A stretch of 20,863 bases of DNA from an uncultured Ruminococcus sp. (GTDB taxonomy: Bacteria > Bacillota > Clostridia > Oscillospirales > Ruminococcaceae). Every line of letters starts with the position of its first letter. The first letter of the stretch is position 1. The notes under the pieces were generated by a model. That model was not told the DNA's origin, did not search any database, and saw nothing but the letters and a program-made list of their open reading frames with translations. The stretch is taken from positions 1 through 20,863 of the forward strand of contig CALANW010000100.1 in assembly GCA_937926145.1 (NCBI GenBank), written 5' to 3'. The position numbers and the translations under genes were made by a program. This document shows, piece by piece, positions 6,768 through 13,971 of the stretch.

Positions 6768-9197
6768 TTACGCTCTGAGTTCAGCGCCGAGCTTTGCAAG
6801 CTCTTTGAGTACACGCTTCATTGCTGCGTCTGCCTGCTCGTCGGTAAGTGTGCCCTCGTGCGAACGCATCGAGATAGCGAATGCTACGGACTTTCTGCCC
6901 TCGCCTACCTGCTTGCCCTTGTAAACGTCGAAAAGCTCTACCGTTTCAAGGATATTTCCTACTGCGCCCTTAATTGCCTTTTCAATCGTTGCAACAGGGA
7001 GCTTGTCATCGCATACAACTGCGATATCTCTTGTTGTTGCAGGGAACTTTGGCAGCGGCTTGTAGACCTTGTCGCCCTCTTCTGCGGCAATTGCCATCAT
7101 TTCGGGGACTTCAAGCTTTGCGGCATAAGCCTTTACGCCGATTCCGTAGTTTTCAAGCACAACGGGAGCAAGCTCGCCAAGGATACCGAACACCTTGCCA
7201 TTCTTGCTTACAACTGCGCATCTGCCGGGGTGGAATGCACTTGCTTCGGGATAAACGTCTGTATCTGTGCAAGCCTCAAAGTCGCACTCGCCGAGTCCCA
7301 TTTCATCGAGAACAGCTTCTACCTTGCCTTTGAGGAGGAAGAAGTCAGCGTCCTTGCCGTACATACCTACTGCAAGACGTGCAGGCTCTTCGGGGAGTTC
7401 CTGACCCGAAACGGGGATATACTCGTTGCCGATCTCGAAGAGATAAGCTTCTGCGTTTCTGTTATTGTAGTTTCTCGCGAGGACTTCACACATTGACGGA
7501 ATGATAGTCGTTCTCATTACGGAAGTATCTTCGCCGAGAGGATTTGTGATAGTTACCGTCTTGCGGAGCTTGCTGTCGGCAGGAAGATTTATTTTGTCGA
7601 AATATTTCGGGCTTACAAAAGAGTAGGTCGAAATTTCGTAGCAGCCGAGAGCAGCCATTGTGTTTGCAAGCTTGCGCTCGAACTTCTGCTTCGGTGTGAG
7701 CTGTGCCTGAGCAACGCCGCGGATAACGGTCTTTGGTATCTTATTGTAGCCGTAAAGACGTGCAACTTCCTCTGCGATATCGGACTTGCACTCGATATCA
7801 ACTCTGTATGCAGGAGCGTATGCAACGCCGTCCTTTACGGTGAAATCAAGCTTGTTGAGGTAGCCGATCATTTCTTCCTCGGGTATATCCGTGCCGAGGA
7901 ACTTGTTTATCCATTCTGCGCTGAACGGAGCGGATTTCTGTGTGTCAACACCGTTTGAAACCTTGATATATTCTGTAACGACCTCGCCGCAGCCGAGCAT
8001 TTCAACGAGTTCAAGCGCTCTCTTTAATGCAGGCTCAGCCATTCTCGGGTCAAGTCCCTTTTCAAAACGTGCGGAAGCGTCGGTTCTCATACCGAGAGCC
8101 TTCGCTGTTGTACGAACGGAAGCACCGTCAAAGCAGGCTGCTTCAAATACAACGTCAACTGTATCGTCCATGATGCCGCTGTATTCGCCGCCCATTACGC
8201 CTGCAACTGCAACAGGCTTCTGTGCGTCTGCAATAACGAGCATATTGTCGGTAAGCTCACGCTCAACACCGTCAAGTGTAGTGATCTTTTCACCGTTCTT
8301 TGCACGGCGGACATCGATAGAAGCGCCGTCAAGATAACGGATATCGAAAGCGTGCATAGGCTGACCGTATTCAAGCATTACAAAGTTTGTGATATCGACA
8401 AAATTGTTGATAGGACGAACGCCGCTTGCACGGAGGCGCTCACGCATCCAGCGTGGGGACATTCCGACCTTTACATTCTTTACAACTGCTGCGATATAAA
8501 CGGAGCATTTTTCCTTGTCGGAGATAGTAACGCTCTTAAGGCTGTCCTTTGCGCTGCCGCCGATGCCCTTGAATTCGGGTTCGTGGAGCTTCAAGGGGAG
8601 GTCAAAGGTAGCCGCTGTTTCACGCGCAAGACCGATAACGCTCATACAGTCGGGGCGGTTGGAAGTGATCTCGAATTCTACGGCTGTATCGCCAAGTCCG
8701 ACAGCTTCCTTTATATCCATACCGAGCTTAAGCTCGGGGCAGCCCTCTTCCTGCTGTAAAAGGAAGATGCCGTCTGCGATAGCGTAAGGGAAATCGTGAG
8801 TTGTAAGTCCGAGTTCGCCGAGCGAGCAGAGCATACCGTTCGACTCAACACCGCGAAGCTTGCCCTTTTTGATCTTAACGCCGTTAGGGAGCGTTGAACC
8901 GTCCATTGCAACGGGAACGATGTCGCCTGCCTTAACGTTCGGCGCACCCGTTACGATCTGGATAGGCTCGCCGTTGCCTGCCGAACCAACATCTACCTGA
9001 CATACAACAAGGTGGTCGGAGTTTTCGTGCGGAACAACGGAAAGAAGCTTTCCGACAACTACCTTGCTTATCTCGCTGCCCTCTGTATCATAGCGCTCGA
9101 CCTTTGAGCCGCTGATAGTAAGTCCCGAGCAGAAATCCTTTATACTCATATCTCCGATATCAACATAATCGGAGAGCCATTTCATTGAAAGATCCAT
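6768..9197 (-). CDS. pheT: phenylalanyl-tRNA synthetase beta subunit
   Basis: The 809-residue beta subunit of the alpha2-beta2 enzyme that charges tRNA-Phe with phenylalanine in the cytosol. Domains in order: N-terminal MDLSMKWLSDYVD; EMAP-like tRNA-binding domain (about 40-155, VGKLLSVVPHENSDHLVVCQVDVG); B3/B4 domain with the editing site (about 210-380, SNRPDCMSVIGLARE before it and FVMLEYGQPMHAFD within it); B5 domain (about 405-475, SDIAEEVARLYGYNKIP at its end); catalytic-like core; and C-terminal FDX-ACB anticodon-binding domain (about 715-808, LPKFPATTRDIAVVCDD). Length is normal. AAGGAGG lies 10 nt before ATG. It is last in the T-box operon and separated from pheS by an unrelated membrane-protein gene. 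No terminator is obvious after it; the nested palindrome begins 5 bp past its stop. Confidence 0.97.
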   Translation of the reverse strand: MDLSMKWLSDYVDIGDMSIKDFCSGLTISGSKVERYDTEGSEISKVVVGKLLSVVPHENSDHLVVCQVDVGSAGNGEPIQIVTGAPNVKAGDIVPVAMDGSTLPNGVKIKKGKLRGVESNGMLCSLGELGLTTHDFPYAIADGIFLLQQEEGCPELKLGMDIKEAVGLGDTAVEFEITSNRPDCMSVIGLARETAATFDLPLKLHEPEFKGIGGSAKDSLKSVTISDKEKCSVYIAAVVKNVKVGMSPRWMRERLRASGVRPINNFVDITNFVMLEYGQPMHAFDIRYLDGASIDVRRAKNGEKITTLDGVERELTDNMLVIADAQKPVAVAGVMGGEYSGIMDDTVDVVFEAACFDGASVRTTAKALGMRTDASARFEKGLDPRMAEPALKRALELVEMLGCGEVVTEYIKVSNGVDTQKSAPFSAEWINKFLGTDIPEEEMIGYLNKLDFTVKDGVAYAPAYRVDIECKSDIAEEVARLYGYNKIPKTVIRGVAQAQLTPKQKFERKLANTMAALGCYEISTYSFVSPKYFDKINLPADSKLRKTVTITNPLGEDTSVMRTTIIPSMCEVLARNYNNRNAEAYLFEIGNEYIPVSGQELPEEPARLAVGMYGKDADFFLLKGKVEAVLDEMGLGECDFEACTDTDVYPEASAFHPGRCAVVSKNGKVFGILGELAPVVLENYGIGVKAYAAKLEVPEMMAIAAEEGDKVYKPLPKFPATTRDIAVVCDDKLPVATIEKAIKGAVGNILETVELFDVYKGKQVGEGRKSVAFAISMRSHEGTLTDEQADAAMKRVLKELAKLGAELRA

Positions 9198-9212
9198 TTA
9201 GAATTTTCCTCC

Positions 9213-9824
9213 TTATTTTTTTCTGATAACAACAATGCTTTCCGCCTTTGCGGTAGCAAAATACTCTGTTATATCCGCTTTTTGATAATTAACACGGAAC
9301 AGTATATCTGCCGACGGACATTTCTTCATAAGCATATCGTAAAAGTCCTCATTCATATATCCCAGTCCGACCGTGACGGTGCATTTGCCGTAGCTTTTCG
9401 TTCTGAAAACAATGTTCGTTGCTGTTGGTGAACCGACATAGGTGTTCGTTTTTACTTCATCTATCTCATAGTAAGGAAGAATAAGTCCCTCCGTCGAAAA
9501 AAGATATTCCGAAGTGAAATAAAAGCTTCTGAAATTTGCGCAGCTTTCAAGCTCTGCGGAGATCTTCTCTGCCGCATTTTCGGACAAGCCGCCAAGCTGC
9601 CTTTTCATCACCCTGCTCTGCTTTATATTCAAGCCTATCAAAGCAATGCTCATTATTATGGAGATCATCCTCCACAGCATACTGTAATCCGTTCCCTCCA
9701 GCAGCTTTAACAGCGGGATAAGAATAACGGTATAGACTATACTTAAAATATTCCATAAACGCTGCTTATATTGGAAACACTTTTTATAACGCAGAAACAG
9801 GCTGTTTTTGTCGGTGCTTTCCAT
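9213..9824 (-). CDS. two-helix membrane protein between pheS and pheT
   Basis: A 203-residue protein I do not recognise with certainty. It has two close hydrophobic helices (about 24-43 and 48-66) with a short loop, so both ends should be cytosolic. A soluble domain of about 120 residues follows, rich in beta strands (FRSFYFTSEYLFSTEGLILPYYEIDEVK then TNIVFRTKSYGKCTVTVG). That pattern recalls YcxB-like/PH-like domains of Firmicutes membrane proteins, at low confidence. It starts 3 nt after the pheS stop with a poor ribosome site, so it is probably translated by coupling to pheS, and it ends 15 nt before pheT. Being in the T-box operon, it should be induced by phenylalanine starvation along with the synthetase. 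Nothing in it suggests a role in aminoacylation. Confidence 0.8.
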   Translation of the reverse strand: MESTDKNSLFLRYKKCFQYKQRLWNILSIVYTVILIPLLKLLEGTDYSMLWRMISIIMSIALIGLNIKQSRVMKRQLGGLSENAAEKISAELESCANFRSFYFTSEYLFSTEGLILPYYEIDEVKTNTYVGSPTATNIVFRTKSYGKCTVTVGLGYMNEDFYDMLMKKCPSADILFRVNYQKADITEYFATAKAESIVVIRKK

Positions 9825-9827
9825 TTA

Positions 9828-10847
9828 TCAGAACTGACCCAAGAATCTCATATCGTTCTCATAGAGCAGACGCATATCGCCGATCTTGTATCTGCCCATT
9901 GTGATTCTTTCAAGTCCGATGCCGAATGCAAAGCCGCTGTAGACCTCGGGGTCGATGCCGCAGCCTTCGAGTACCTTCGGGTGAACCATACCTGCGCCGA
10001 GAAGTTCGATATAACCCTCGTTCTTGCAGAGAGGACAGCCTGCACCGTGGCAGTTGAAGCACATCATATCAACTTCTGCGGAAGGCTCTGTATATGGGAA
10101 GTGGTGAGGACGAAGTCTGATCTGACAATCCTCGCCGTAGATTCTCTTCATAAGAAGTTCAAGCGTACCGTTGAGGTCAGCCATTGTGATGCCCTTGTCA
10201 ACAACAAGTCCCTCGATCTGGTGGAAGAGAGGTGAATGTGTTGCATCGACCGTATCGGAACGGTAAACTCTGCCCGGAGAGATGATTCTGATAGGCGGTT
10301 TCTTGTTTTCCATTGTTCTGATCTGTACGGAGGAAGTCTGGGTACGGAGAACAACGTTGTCATTGATATAGAATGTATCCTGCGTATCTCTTGCAGGGTG
10401 ATGCTTCGGCATATTGAGCGCCTCGAAGCAGTAGTGGTCTGTTTCTACCTCAGGACCTTCTGCGATCTCAAAGCCCATTCCGAGGAAAACTTCCTTGATA
10501 TCGTTGAGGGTAACTGTGAGAGGGTGAAGCTTGCCGACTTTCTGCTTTGTGCCGGGCATTGTAACATCGAGAGTTTCAGCTTCAAGCTGCTTCTTTGCGA
10601 GTTCTGCTTTGAGCGCCTGCATACGGTTTGTGATGTTTTCTTCGATATCGGAACGGACCTTGTTCGCAAGCTGTCCGATAACGGGACGCTCCTCTGCGGA
10701 AAGTCCGCCCATCTGCTTCAAAATTCCCGTAAGCTCACCCTTTTTGCCGAGGAATTTTACTCTGAGATTTTCCAGCACATCGAGGCTTTCGCACTTGTCA
10801 AGCTCCTCATGCGCAAGACTTCTGATCTTTTCAAGCTGATCTTTCAT
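9828..10847 (-). CDS. pheS: phenylalanyl-tRNA synthetase alpha subunit
   Basis: The 339-residue catalytic alpha subunit, class II synthetase. The N-terminal coiled-coil (MKDQLEKIRSLAHEELDKCESLD, to about residue 85) contacts tRNA. The class II core follows with HPLTVTLNDIKEVFLGMGFEIAEGPEVE, motif 2 region SPGRVYRSDTVDATHSPLFHQIEGLVVD, and motif 3 GFAFGIGLERITMGRYKIGDMR near the C-terminus. A four-Cys cluster (CFNCHGAGCPLCKNEG) precedes IELLGAGMVHPKVL, as in other Clostridia. I chose ATG 10847, which gives the family's normal length. The longer frame from 10952 would begin inside the T-box antiterminator and add 35 residues unlike any PheS. An AAAGGA sequence lies 12 nt upstream, a slightly long spacing. 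Confidence 0.97.
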   Translation of the reverse strand: MKDQLEKIRSLAHEELDKCESLDVLENLRVKFLGKKGELTGILKQMGGLSAEERPVIGQLANKVRSDIEENITNRMQALKAELAKKQLEAETLDVTMPGTKQKVGKLHPLTVTLNDIKEVFLGMGFEIAEGPEVETDHYCFEALNMPKHHPARDTQDTFYINDNVVLRTQTSSVQIRTMENKKPPIRIISPGRVYRSDTVDATHSPLFHQIEGLVVDKGITMADLNGTLELLMKRIYGEDCQIRLRPHHFPYTEPSAEVDMMCFNCHGAGCPLCKNEGYIELLGAGMVHPKVLEGCGIDPEVYSGFAFGIGLERITMGRYKIGDMRLLYENDMRFLGQF

Positions 10848-10899
10848 AAATTTGACCATTCCTTTCCGTGTTCCGCTTTCCTGCGGAAATTTGCCAACT

Positions 10900-10928
10900 A
10901 AAAAAGCCTGCCCCTCATCGGGACAAGC
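10900..10928 (-). terminator. T-box regulated terminator before pheS
   Basis: Minus-strand stem GCTTGTCCC / GGGGCAGGC (9 bp, two G-U pairs) with a GATGA loop is followed by six U. Its 5' arm is also the 3' arm of the antiterminator, so the two folds exclude each other, as the T-box mechanism requires. Confidence 0.9.
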
Positions 10929-11150
10929 CATAGCCTGCTTATAACCACCCATTTTATATAAGGAACAACCATTCCCCTCGCCTTAACGCGGCATACGTCA
11001 ATGACTACAAGCGCCCTGCGCGTTCACCATTGCCACTCACGGAGCGAAATTTCAGCTTTGCCGTATCTGAGGATATCCCAGCCTTGTACCCTCTCTCTGA
11101 AAGACACTTTTTTGCAGAGCCTACAACTCTTTAAACGTGTTTTTATACAG
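10900..11150 (-). promoter_or_regulatory. T-box leader, specifier UUC (Phe)
   Basis: A T-box riboswitch senses uncharged tRNA-Phe. On the minus strand, Stem I shows the AGAGAG element and a specifier loop reading GAAATTTCGC, with the UUC codon at 11048-11046, followed by CTCCGTGAGTGGC. Further on comes the conserved CCGCGTTAAGGCGA region and then the antiterminator, GGG (10951-10949) + bulge TGGTTAT + AAGC ... GCTT + CCC. The UGGU in the bulge can pair with the ACCA end of tRNA-Phe. The competing terminator follows at 10928-10900. It matches the downstream gene exactly, since UUC specifies Phe and the operon is pheS-pheT. The 5' limit is approximate. Confidence 0.93.
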
Positions 11151-11200
11151 ATGTTGTTTTTAAATAACGCCGACAAAGAAAATTTACTGTCAGCTCTTTT

Positions 11201-11229
11201 ATTATATAACATTATTTCAAAAATTGCAA
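11201..11229 (-). promoter_or_regulatory. sigma-A-type promoter of the pheS operon
   Basis: Minus strand TTGCAA (11229-11224), 17-bp spacer, TATAAT (11206-11201). The start point would be near 11194, giving a leader of about 350 nt that contains the T-box. Confidence 0.82.
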
Positions 11230-11239
11230 GCATTTTTAC

Positions 11240-11268
11240 TTGAAAATAAATAATTTCTATGTTATAAT
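11240..11268 (+). promoter_or_regulatory. sigma-A-type promoter of the DUF6106/nnr operon
   Basis: TTGAAA (11240-11245), 17-bp spacer, TATAAT (11263-11268). It is back to back with the pheS promoter: the two -35 boxes are only 10 bp apart. The transcript has a leader of about 110 nt. Confidence 0.82.
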
Positions 11269-11343
11269 GTATAAAGAATCTAACTCGAAGCGTTATTTTG
11301 TCGGTTTGTGTCATAAACTGACGGGATAACATCGTTTTATCGG

Positions 11344-11379
11344 AAAGGAGCTGCCAAGGAACTGACCTTAGGCATTTTA
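11344..11379 (+). promoter_or_regulatory. ribosome site and start codon separated by a hairpin
   Basis: The only good ribosome binding sequence, AAAGGAG (11344-11350), is 33 nt before the ATG at 11384. Between them lies a hairpin TGCCAAGG / CCTT-A-GGCA (11352-11374, one bulged A, 6-nt loop), followed by TTTTATTTT. Folding would bring the site to about 10 nt from the ATG. The same structure could instead act as a leader terminator. An in-frame stop just upstream excludes an earlier start codon. Confidence 0.5.
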
Positions 11380-11383
11380 TTTT

Positions 11384-11908
11384 ATGGACGTTTTTGTTGA
11401 ACAGCTTGTAAAAAAACCTGCAAACGGAAAAACGCTCGCTTTGAAGATACTTATCGTCTTCGGAGTGATAGTCGTTTCCGCGTTCTGCCTTTACCTTGCA
11501 CTTCTCGGTATAATTTTGGCGATACTGCTCATTTTTGCCGCAATTTACGGCGGCTTTTACCTTATCACGGGTCTTAACGCCGAATATGAATACATTGTCA
11601 CCAACGGCGAGATCGATATCGACAAGATAATCGCACAGCGCAAGAGAAAGCGCCTTATCACCGCCAAGCCGTCCAAGTTTGAAGCTTTTGGAAAGCTTGC
11701 CGATGCGCCTGCCGTTTCGGGCATAACCATTGTCGAAGCAAGCGGCATCGCAGACGAGGGCGCTGAGGACTACTACATCGACTTTATGCACGATTCATTC
11801 GGAAAAGTAAGACTTGTTTTCACCCCGACCGAGCGCACTATTGAAGCCATCACCCCGTTTCTCCCCCGCACCGTCAAGGTCGAATACGAAAGAAAATACA
11901 ACAACTGA
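11384..11908 (+). CDS. DUF6106-like membrane protein
   Basis: A 174-residue protein with an N-terminal cytosolic stretch (MDVFVEQLVKKPANGK), a hydrophobic hairpin of two helices (about 20-40 and 43-65), and a soluble domain (about 68-174) rich in beta strands, including ITGLNAEYEYIVTNGEIDIDKIIAQRKRKRLI. I recall this layout and the EYEYxxTNGEIDIDKI block from DUF6106 proteins of Clostridia; no function is known. It is the first gene behind the promoter at 11240-11268 and is followed after 45 nt by the AcpS-like gene. No alternative upstream start is possible because a TAG precedes in frame by five codons. The soluble part may be a PH-like domain, as in other membrane proteins of this shape; that is a guess from strand pattern. 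Confidence 0.78.
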   Translation: MDVFVEQLVKKPANGKTLALKILIVFGVIVVSAFCLYLALLGIILAILLIFAAIYGGFYLITGLNAEYEYIVTNGEIDIDKIIAQRKRKRLITAKPSKFEAFGKLADAPAVSGITIVEASGIADEGAEDYYIDFMHDSFGKVRLVFTPTERTIEAITPFLPRTVKVEYERKYNN

Positions 11909-11953
11909 TCTTGCCCCCAAAATATGCGGTGATCGGTCTAAGGAGATAATTTT

Positions 11954-12313
11954 ATGATAATGGAAAGCTACCATGCTGATATGCCACACATGAGAGAGCT
12001 TGTGAAGAAGCCTAAATTCATTTCAAGGGTCTATTCTCCGCAGGAAATGAAGTTCATTATGGAGAGAAATTTCTCCCCGAACATCATGGCTGAAATGTAC
12101 TGCGCGAAGATCGCGATGAAAAAAGCTATCGGCGCACGTTTCAGAGGGTGCAGCATTCAGGAGATCTCCGTACTCACCGATTATTCGGGAACTTATTACA
12201 TAAGCCTTTCGGGCGAAGCAAAGAAAAGGCTTGTTTCCACAAAAATGAAGATAAGCGTTTCCTGCTCACATTCCAAGGCAATTGCAATGGGAACGGTATT
12301 GATCGAATTTTAA
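11954..12313 (+). CDS. degenerate AcpS-like (4'-phosphopantetheinyl transferase fold) protein
   Basis: A 119-residue protein the size of holo-ACP synthase (AcpS), which moves 4'-phosphopantetheine from CoA to acyl carrier protein. Matching blocks are FISRVYSPQEMKFI (22-35, like RILTxxE), MYCAKIAMKKAIGARFRG (48-65, like RFAAKEAFSKAxG), IQEISVLTDYSGTYYISLSGEA, and SVSCSHSKAIAMGTVLIE (like VSISHxxxxAxAxVxxE). The position next to nnr is also classic for acpS. However, the N-terminal GIDI motif with the Mg-binding Asp is absent, the second Mg ligand Glu is Ile53, and the Arg before it is Met48, so catalysis by the usual mechanism looks impossible. Lys52 and His106 remain. AAGGAGAT lies 7 nt before ATG. 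It could be a regulatory relic, or the true AcpS may be elsewhere. Confidence 0.7.
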   Translation: MIMESYHADMPHMRELVKKPKFISRVYSPQEMKFIMERNFSPNIMAEMYCAKIAMKKAIGARFRGCSIQEISVLTDYSGTYYISLSGEAKKRLVSTKMKISVSCSHSKAIAMGTVLIEF

Positions 12314-12322
12314 CAACTTTTG

Positions 12323-12352
12323 AGCCGTGCAGAGTTTCTGTGCGGCTTTTTT
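12323..12352 (+). terminator. intrinsic terminator between the AcpS-like gene and nnr
   Basis: An 11-bp stem AGCCGTGCAGA / TCTGTGCGGCT (two G-U pairs) with a 3-nt loop is followed by six T. It sits 10 nt after the AcpS-like stop, and the U tract ends only 3 nt before the AAAGGAG site of nnr. No separate promoter for nnr is evident in the remaining gap, so it probably attenuates rather than ends the operon. Confidence 0.8.
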
Positions 12353-12368
12353 GCAAAGGAGCGATAAA

Positions 12369-13907
12369 ATGTACTATGCAACACCACAGCAGATGAAAGA
12401 GATAGAGCGTTACTCCGATGCCCACGGCGTTTCCTACCGCGAGCTTATGGAAAACGCAGGCGCAGCCGCAGCCGAGCTTGTGTGTAGGCTTTCATCGAAA
12501 TATGACCTCTCGGGCGGCGTTATGATACTCTGTGGAAAGGGCAACAACGGCGGCGACGGCTTCGTTCTGGCGAAAAACCTCTTTGACATCGGAATGACCG
12601 TCTATGTCGTCCTCACGAGCGGCGACCCTGCGACCGAGCTTGCAGGCTATGAATATTGCCAGCTCGGCGAATGCGGCATTGAAGTCCTCACCCTCAACGA
12701 TAATATCGACAAGGTTTTCTCGCTGTTCTCGTCCTGCTCGTTCATCGTTGACGCTGTCTACGGCACAGGTTTCCACGGCGAACTTCCGCCCGAGATAAAG
12801 GCTTGCTTCAGCTTTGCAAAGCGCTGCAAAAAGCCGATAGTCGCTATAGATACCCCCTCGGGCGGTAACTGCCTCACGGGCGAAGCCGAGGACGATGTTT
12901 TCAGCTGCGACTATACTATAACATTCGGCTGTATCAAAACGGGTATGCTCTCCGAACCGCTCCATTCGCTCTGCGGCGAAATAACCGTTGCCGATATAGG
13001 CTTCACCGAGGAATGTTTCGCTTCCGTCCCCTACGTTGCGCAGGAGCTTGACGAAGAATATGTGAAGGCGCTTTTCCCCAAGCGCTTGGAAAACTGCTAT
13101 AAAAACCAGTTCGGACATCTTTTCAACGTTTCGGGCTGTAAAAGAATGAGCGGCGCGGCGCAGATGTCAACGCTCTCCGCTCTGAGAAGCGGTGTCGGAC
13201 GTGTTACCCTTGCTTCAACGAACGAAGTCACCGACCGACTTGCTCCGTTCGTTTTTGAAGCAACGTTCCTCCCGCTCGATGCCGCAAAGGACGGCTCTGT
13301 TTCGGCAAAATCGGCTGCTGTTCTTATAAATGAGCTGAAAAATGCCACCGCCGTTTCCGTTGGAAGCGGCTTGTCCCATACCAAGGACACCGAAGAGATC
13401 GTCAGAACTATCATCGAAAATACCGATTGTCCCGTAATTATTGATGCTGACGGCATAAACTGCGTATGTTCCTGCATAGATATTATCAGAAACACAAAGG
13501 GCAGGCTTATCCTCACTCCGCATTACGGCGAGCTGAAACGCCTTTACGCCGCCGCTTTCGACACCGACTACCCCGACAGGCTCACAATGGCTGTAAAGCT
13601 TGCGCGCGAGTTTGATGTTGTCGTTGCCGCAAAGGGCGTTCCCACCTATATCGCAGGCGGCGGAAAGCTTTTCATCTGCAAAGCAGGCAACCCGGGTCTT
13701 GCCAAGGGCGGCAGCGGTGATGTTCTCACGGGCATCATCGGCGCATTCGCGGCGCAGGGACTTGCTCCGTCCGATGCAGCTTCGGCAGGAGTTTTCGTCC
13801 ACGGCAAAGCGGCAGACCTCGCCCGTGACAGACTTTCCGAAGCAGGAATGCTGCCTCGCGATGTCATAGACGAGCTTCCCTATGTGTTCAAAGCTTGGAA
13901 CAGATAG
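12369..13907 (+). CDS. nnr: bifunctional NAD(P)HX epimerase / ADP-dependent NAD(P)HX dehydratase
   Basis: A 512-residue two-domain repair enzyme for hydrated NADH and NADPH. The N-terminal YjeF_N epimerase domain (about 1-215) starts with the typical MYYATPQQMKEIERY and contains RELMENAG, the nucleotide loop CGKGNNGGDG (55-64), and Asp128 in VDAVYGTG. The C-terminal ribokinase-like dehydratase domain (about 230-510) shows KNQFGHLFNVSG (245-256), the Asp-rich VIIDADGIN, LTPHYGELKRL, and the ADP/catalytic motif NPGLAKGGSGDVLTG (441-455) with Asp451. Full length, no missing key residue. ATG 12369 is chosen because AAAGGAG is 7 nt upstream and the family's conserved N-terminus begins there; a frame from 12327 would start inside the terminator. 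It follows an AcpS-like gene, a common Firmicutes arrangement. Confidence 0.95.
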   Translation: MYYATPQQMKEIERYSDAHGVSYRELMENAGAAAAELVCRLSSKYDLSGGVMILCGKGNNGGDGFVLAKNLFDIGMTVYVVLTSGDPATELAGYEYCQLGECGIEVLTLNDNIDKVFSLFSSCSFIVDAVYGTGFHGELPPEIKACFSFAKRCKKPIVAIDTPSGGNCLTGEAEDDVFSCDYTITFGCIKTGMLSEPLHSLCGEITVADIGFTEECFASVPYVAQELDEEYVKALFPKRLENCYKNQFGHLFNVSGCKRMSGAAQMSTLSALRSGVGRVTLASTNEVTDRLAPFVFEATFLPLDAAKDGSVSAKSAAVLINELKNATAVSVGSGLSHTKDTEEIVRTIIENTDCPVIIDADGINCVCSCIDIIRNTKGRLILTPHYGELKRLYAAAFDTDYPDRLTMAVKLAREFDVVVAAKGVPTYIAGGGKLFICKAGNPGLAKGGSGDVLTGIIGAFAAQGLAPSDAASAGVFVHGKAADLARDRLSEAGMLPRDVIDELPYVFKAWNR

Positions 13908-13933
13908 GAAAGCGAATATCACGCGTAATACAA

Positions 13934-13967
13934 AACCCTCTGTTCCAAAATCGAACGGAGGGTTTTT
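13934..13967 (+). terminator. terminator-like hairpin that buries the next ribosome site
   Basis: A 12-bp stem AACCCTCTGTTC / GAACGGAGGGTT with a 7-nt loop is followed by TTTTTA, 26 nt after the nnr stop. The 3' arm contains GGAGGG, the ribosome binding site of the lipoprotein gene starting at 13972. Folding would both favour termination and hide that site. Confidence 0.8.
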
Positions 13968-13971
13968 ATTT

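Noticed and set aside
6345..6778. Short ORFs (85 and 86 residues) in the pheT-MNT gap
   Set aside because: Both run through the nested palindrome and read like translated repeat sequence.
10848..10952. N-terminal extension of pheS from ATG 10952
   Set aside because: It begins inside the T-box antiterminator and runs through the terminator; the conserved PheS N-terminus and normal length fit ATG 10847.
11275..11343. Riboswitch in the DUF6106 leader
   Set aside because: Small imperfect hairpins are present but no known aptamer core was recognised; only the SD-bridging hairpin further down is reported.
13882..13971. Longer form of the lipoprotein gene overlapping nnr
   Set aside because: A lipoprotein signal peptide starts at ATG 13972, and the extension would cover the nnr end and the terminator hairpin.
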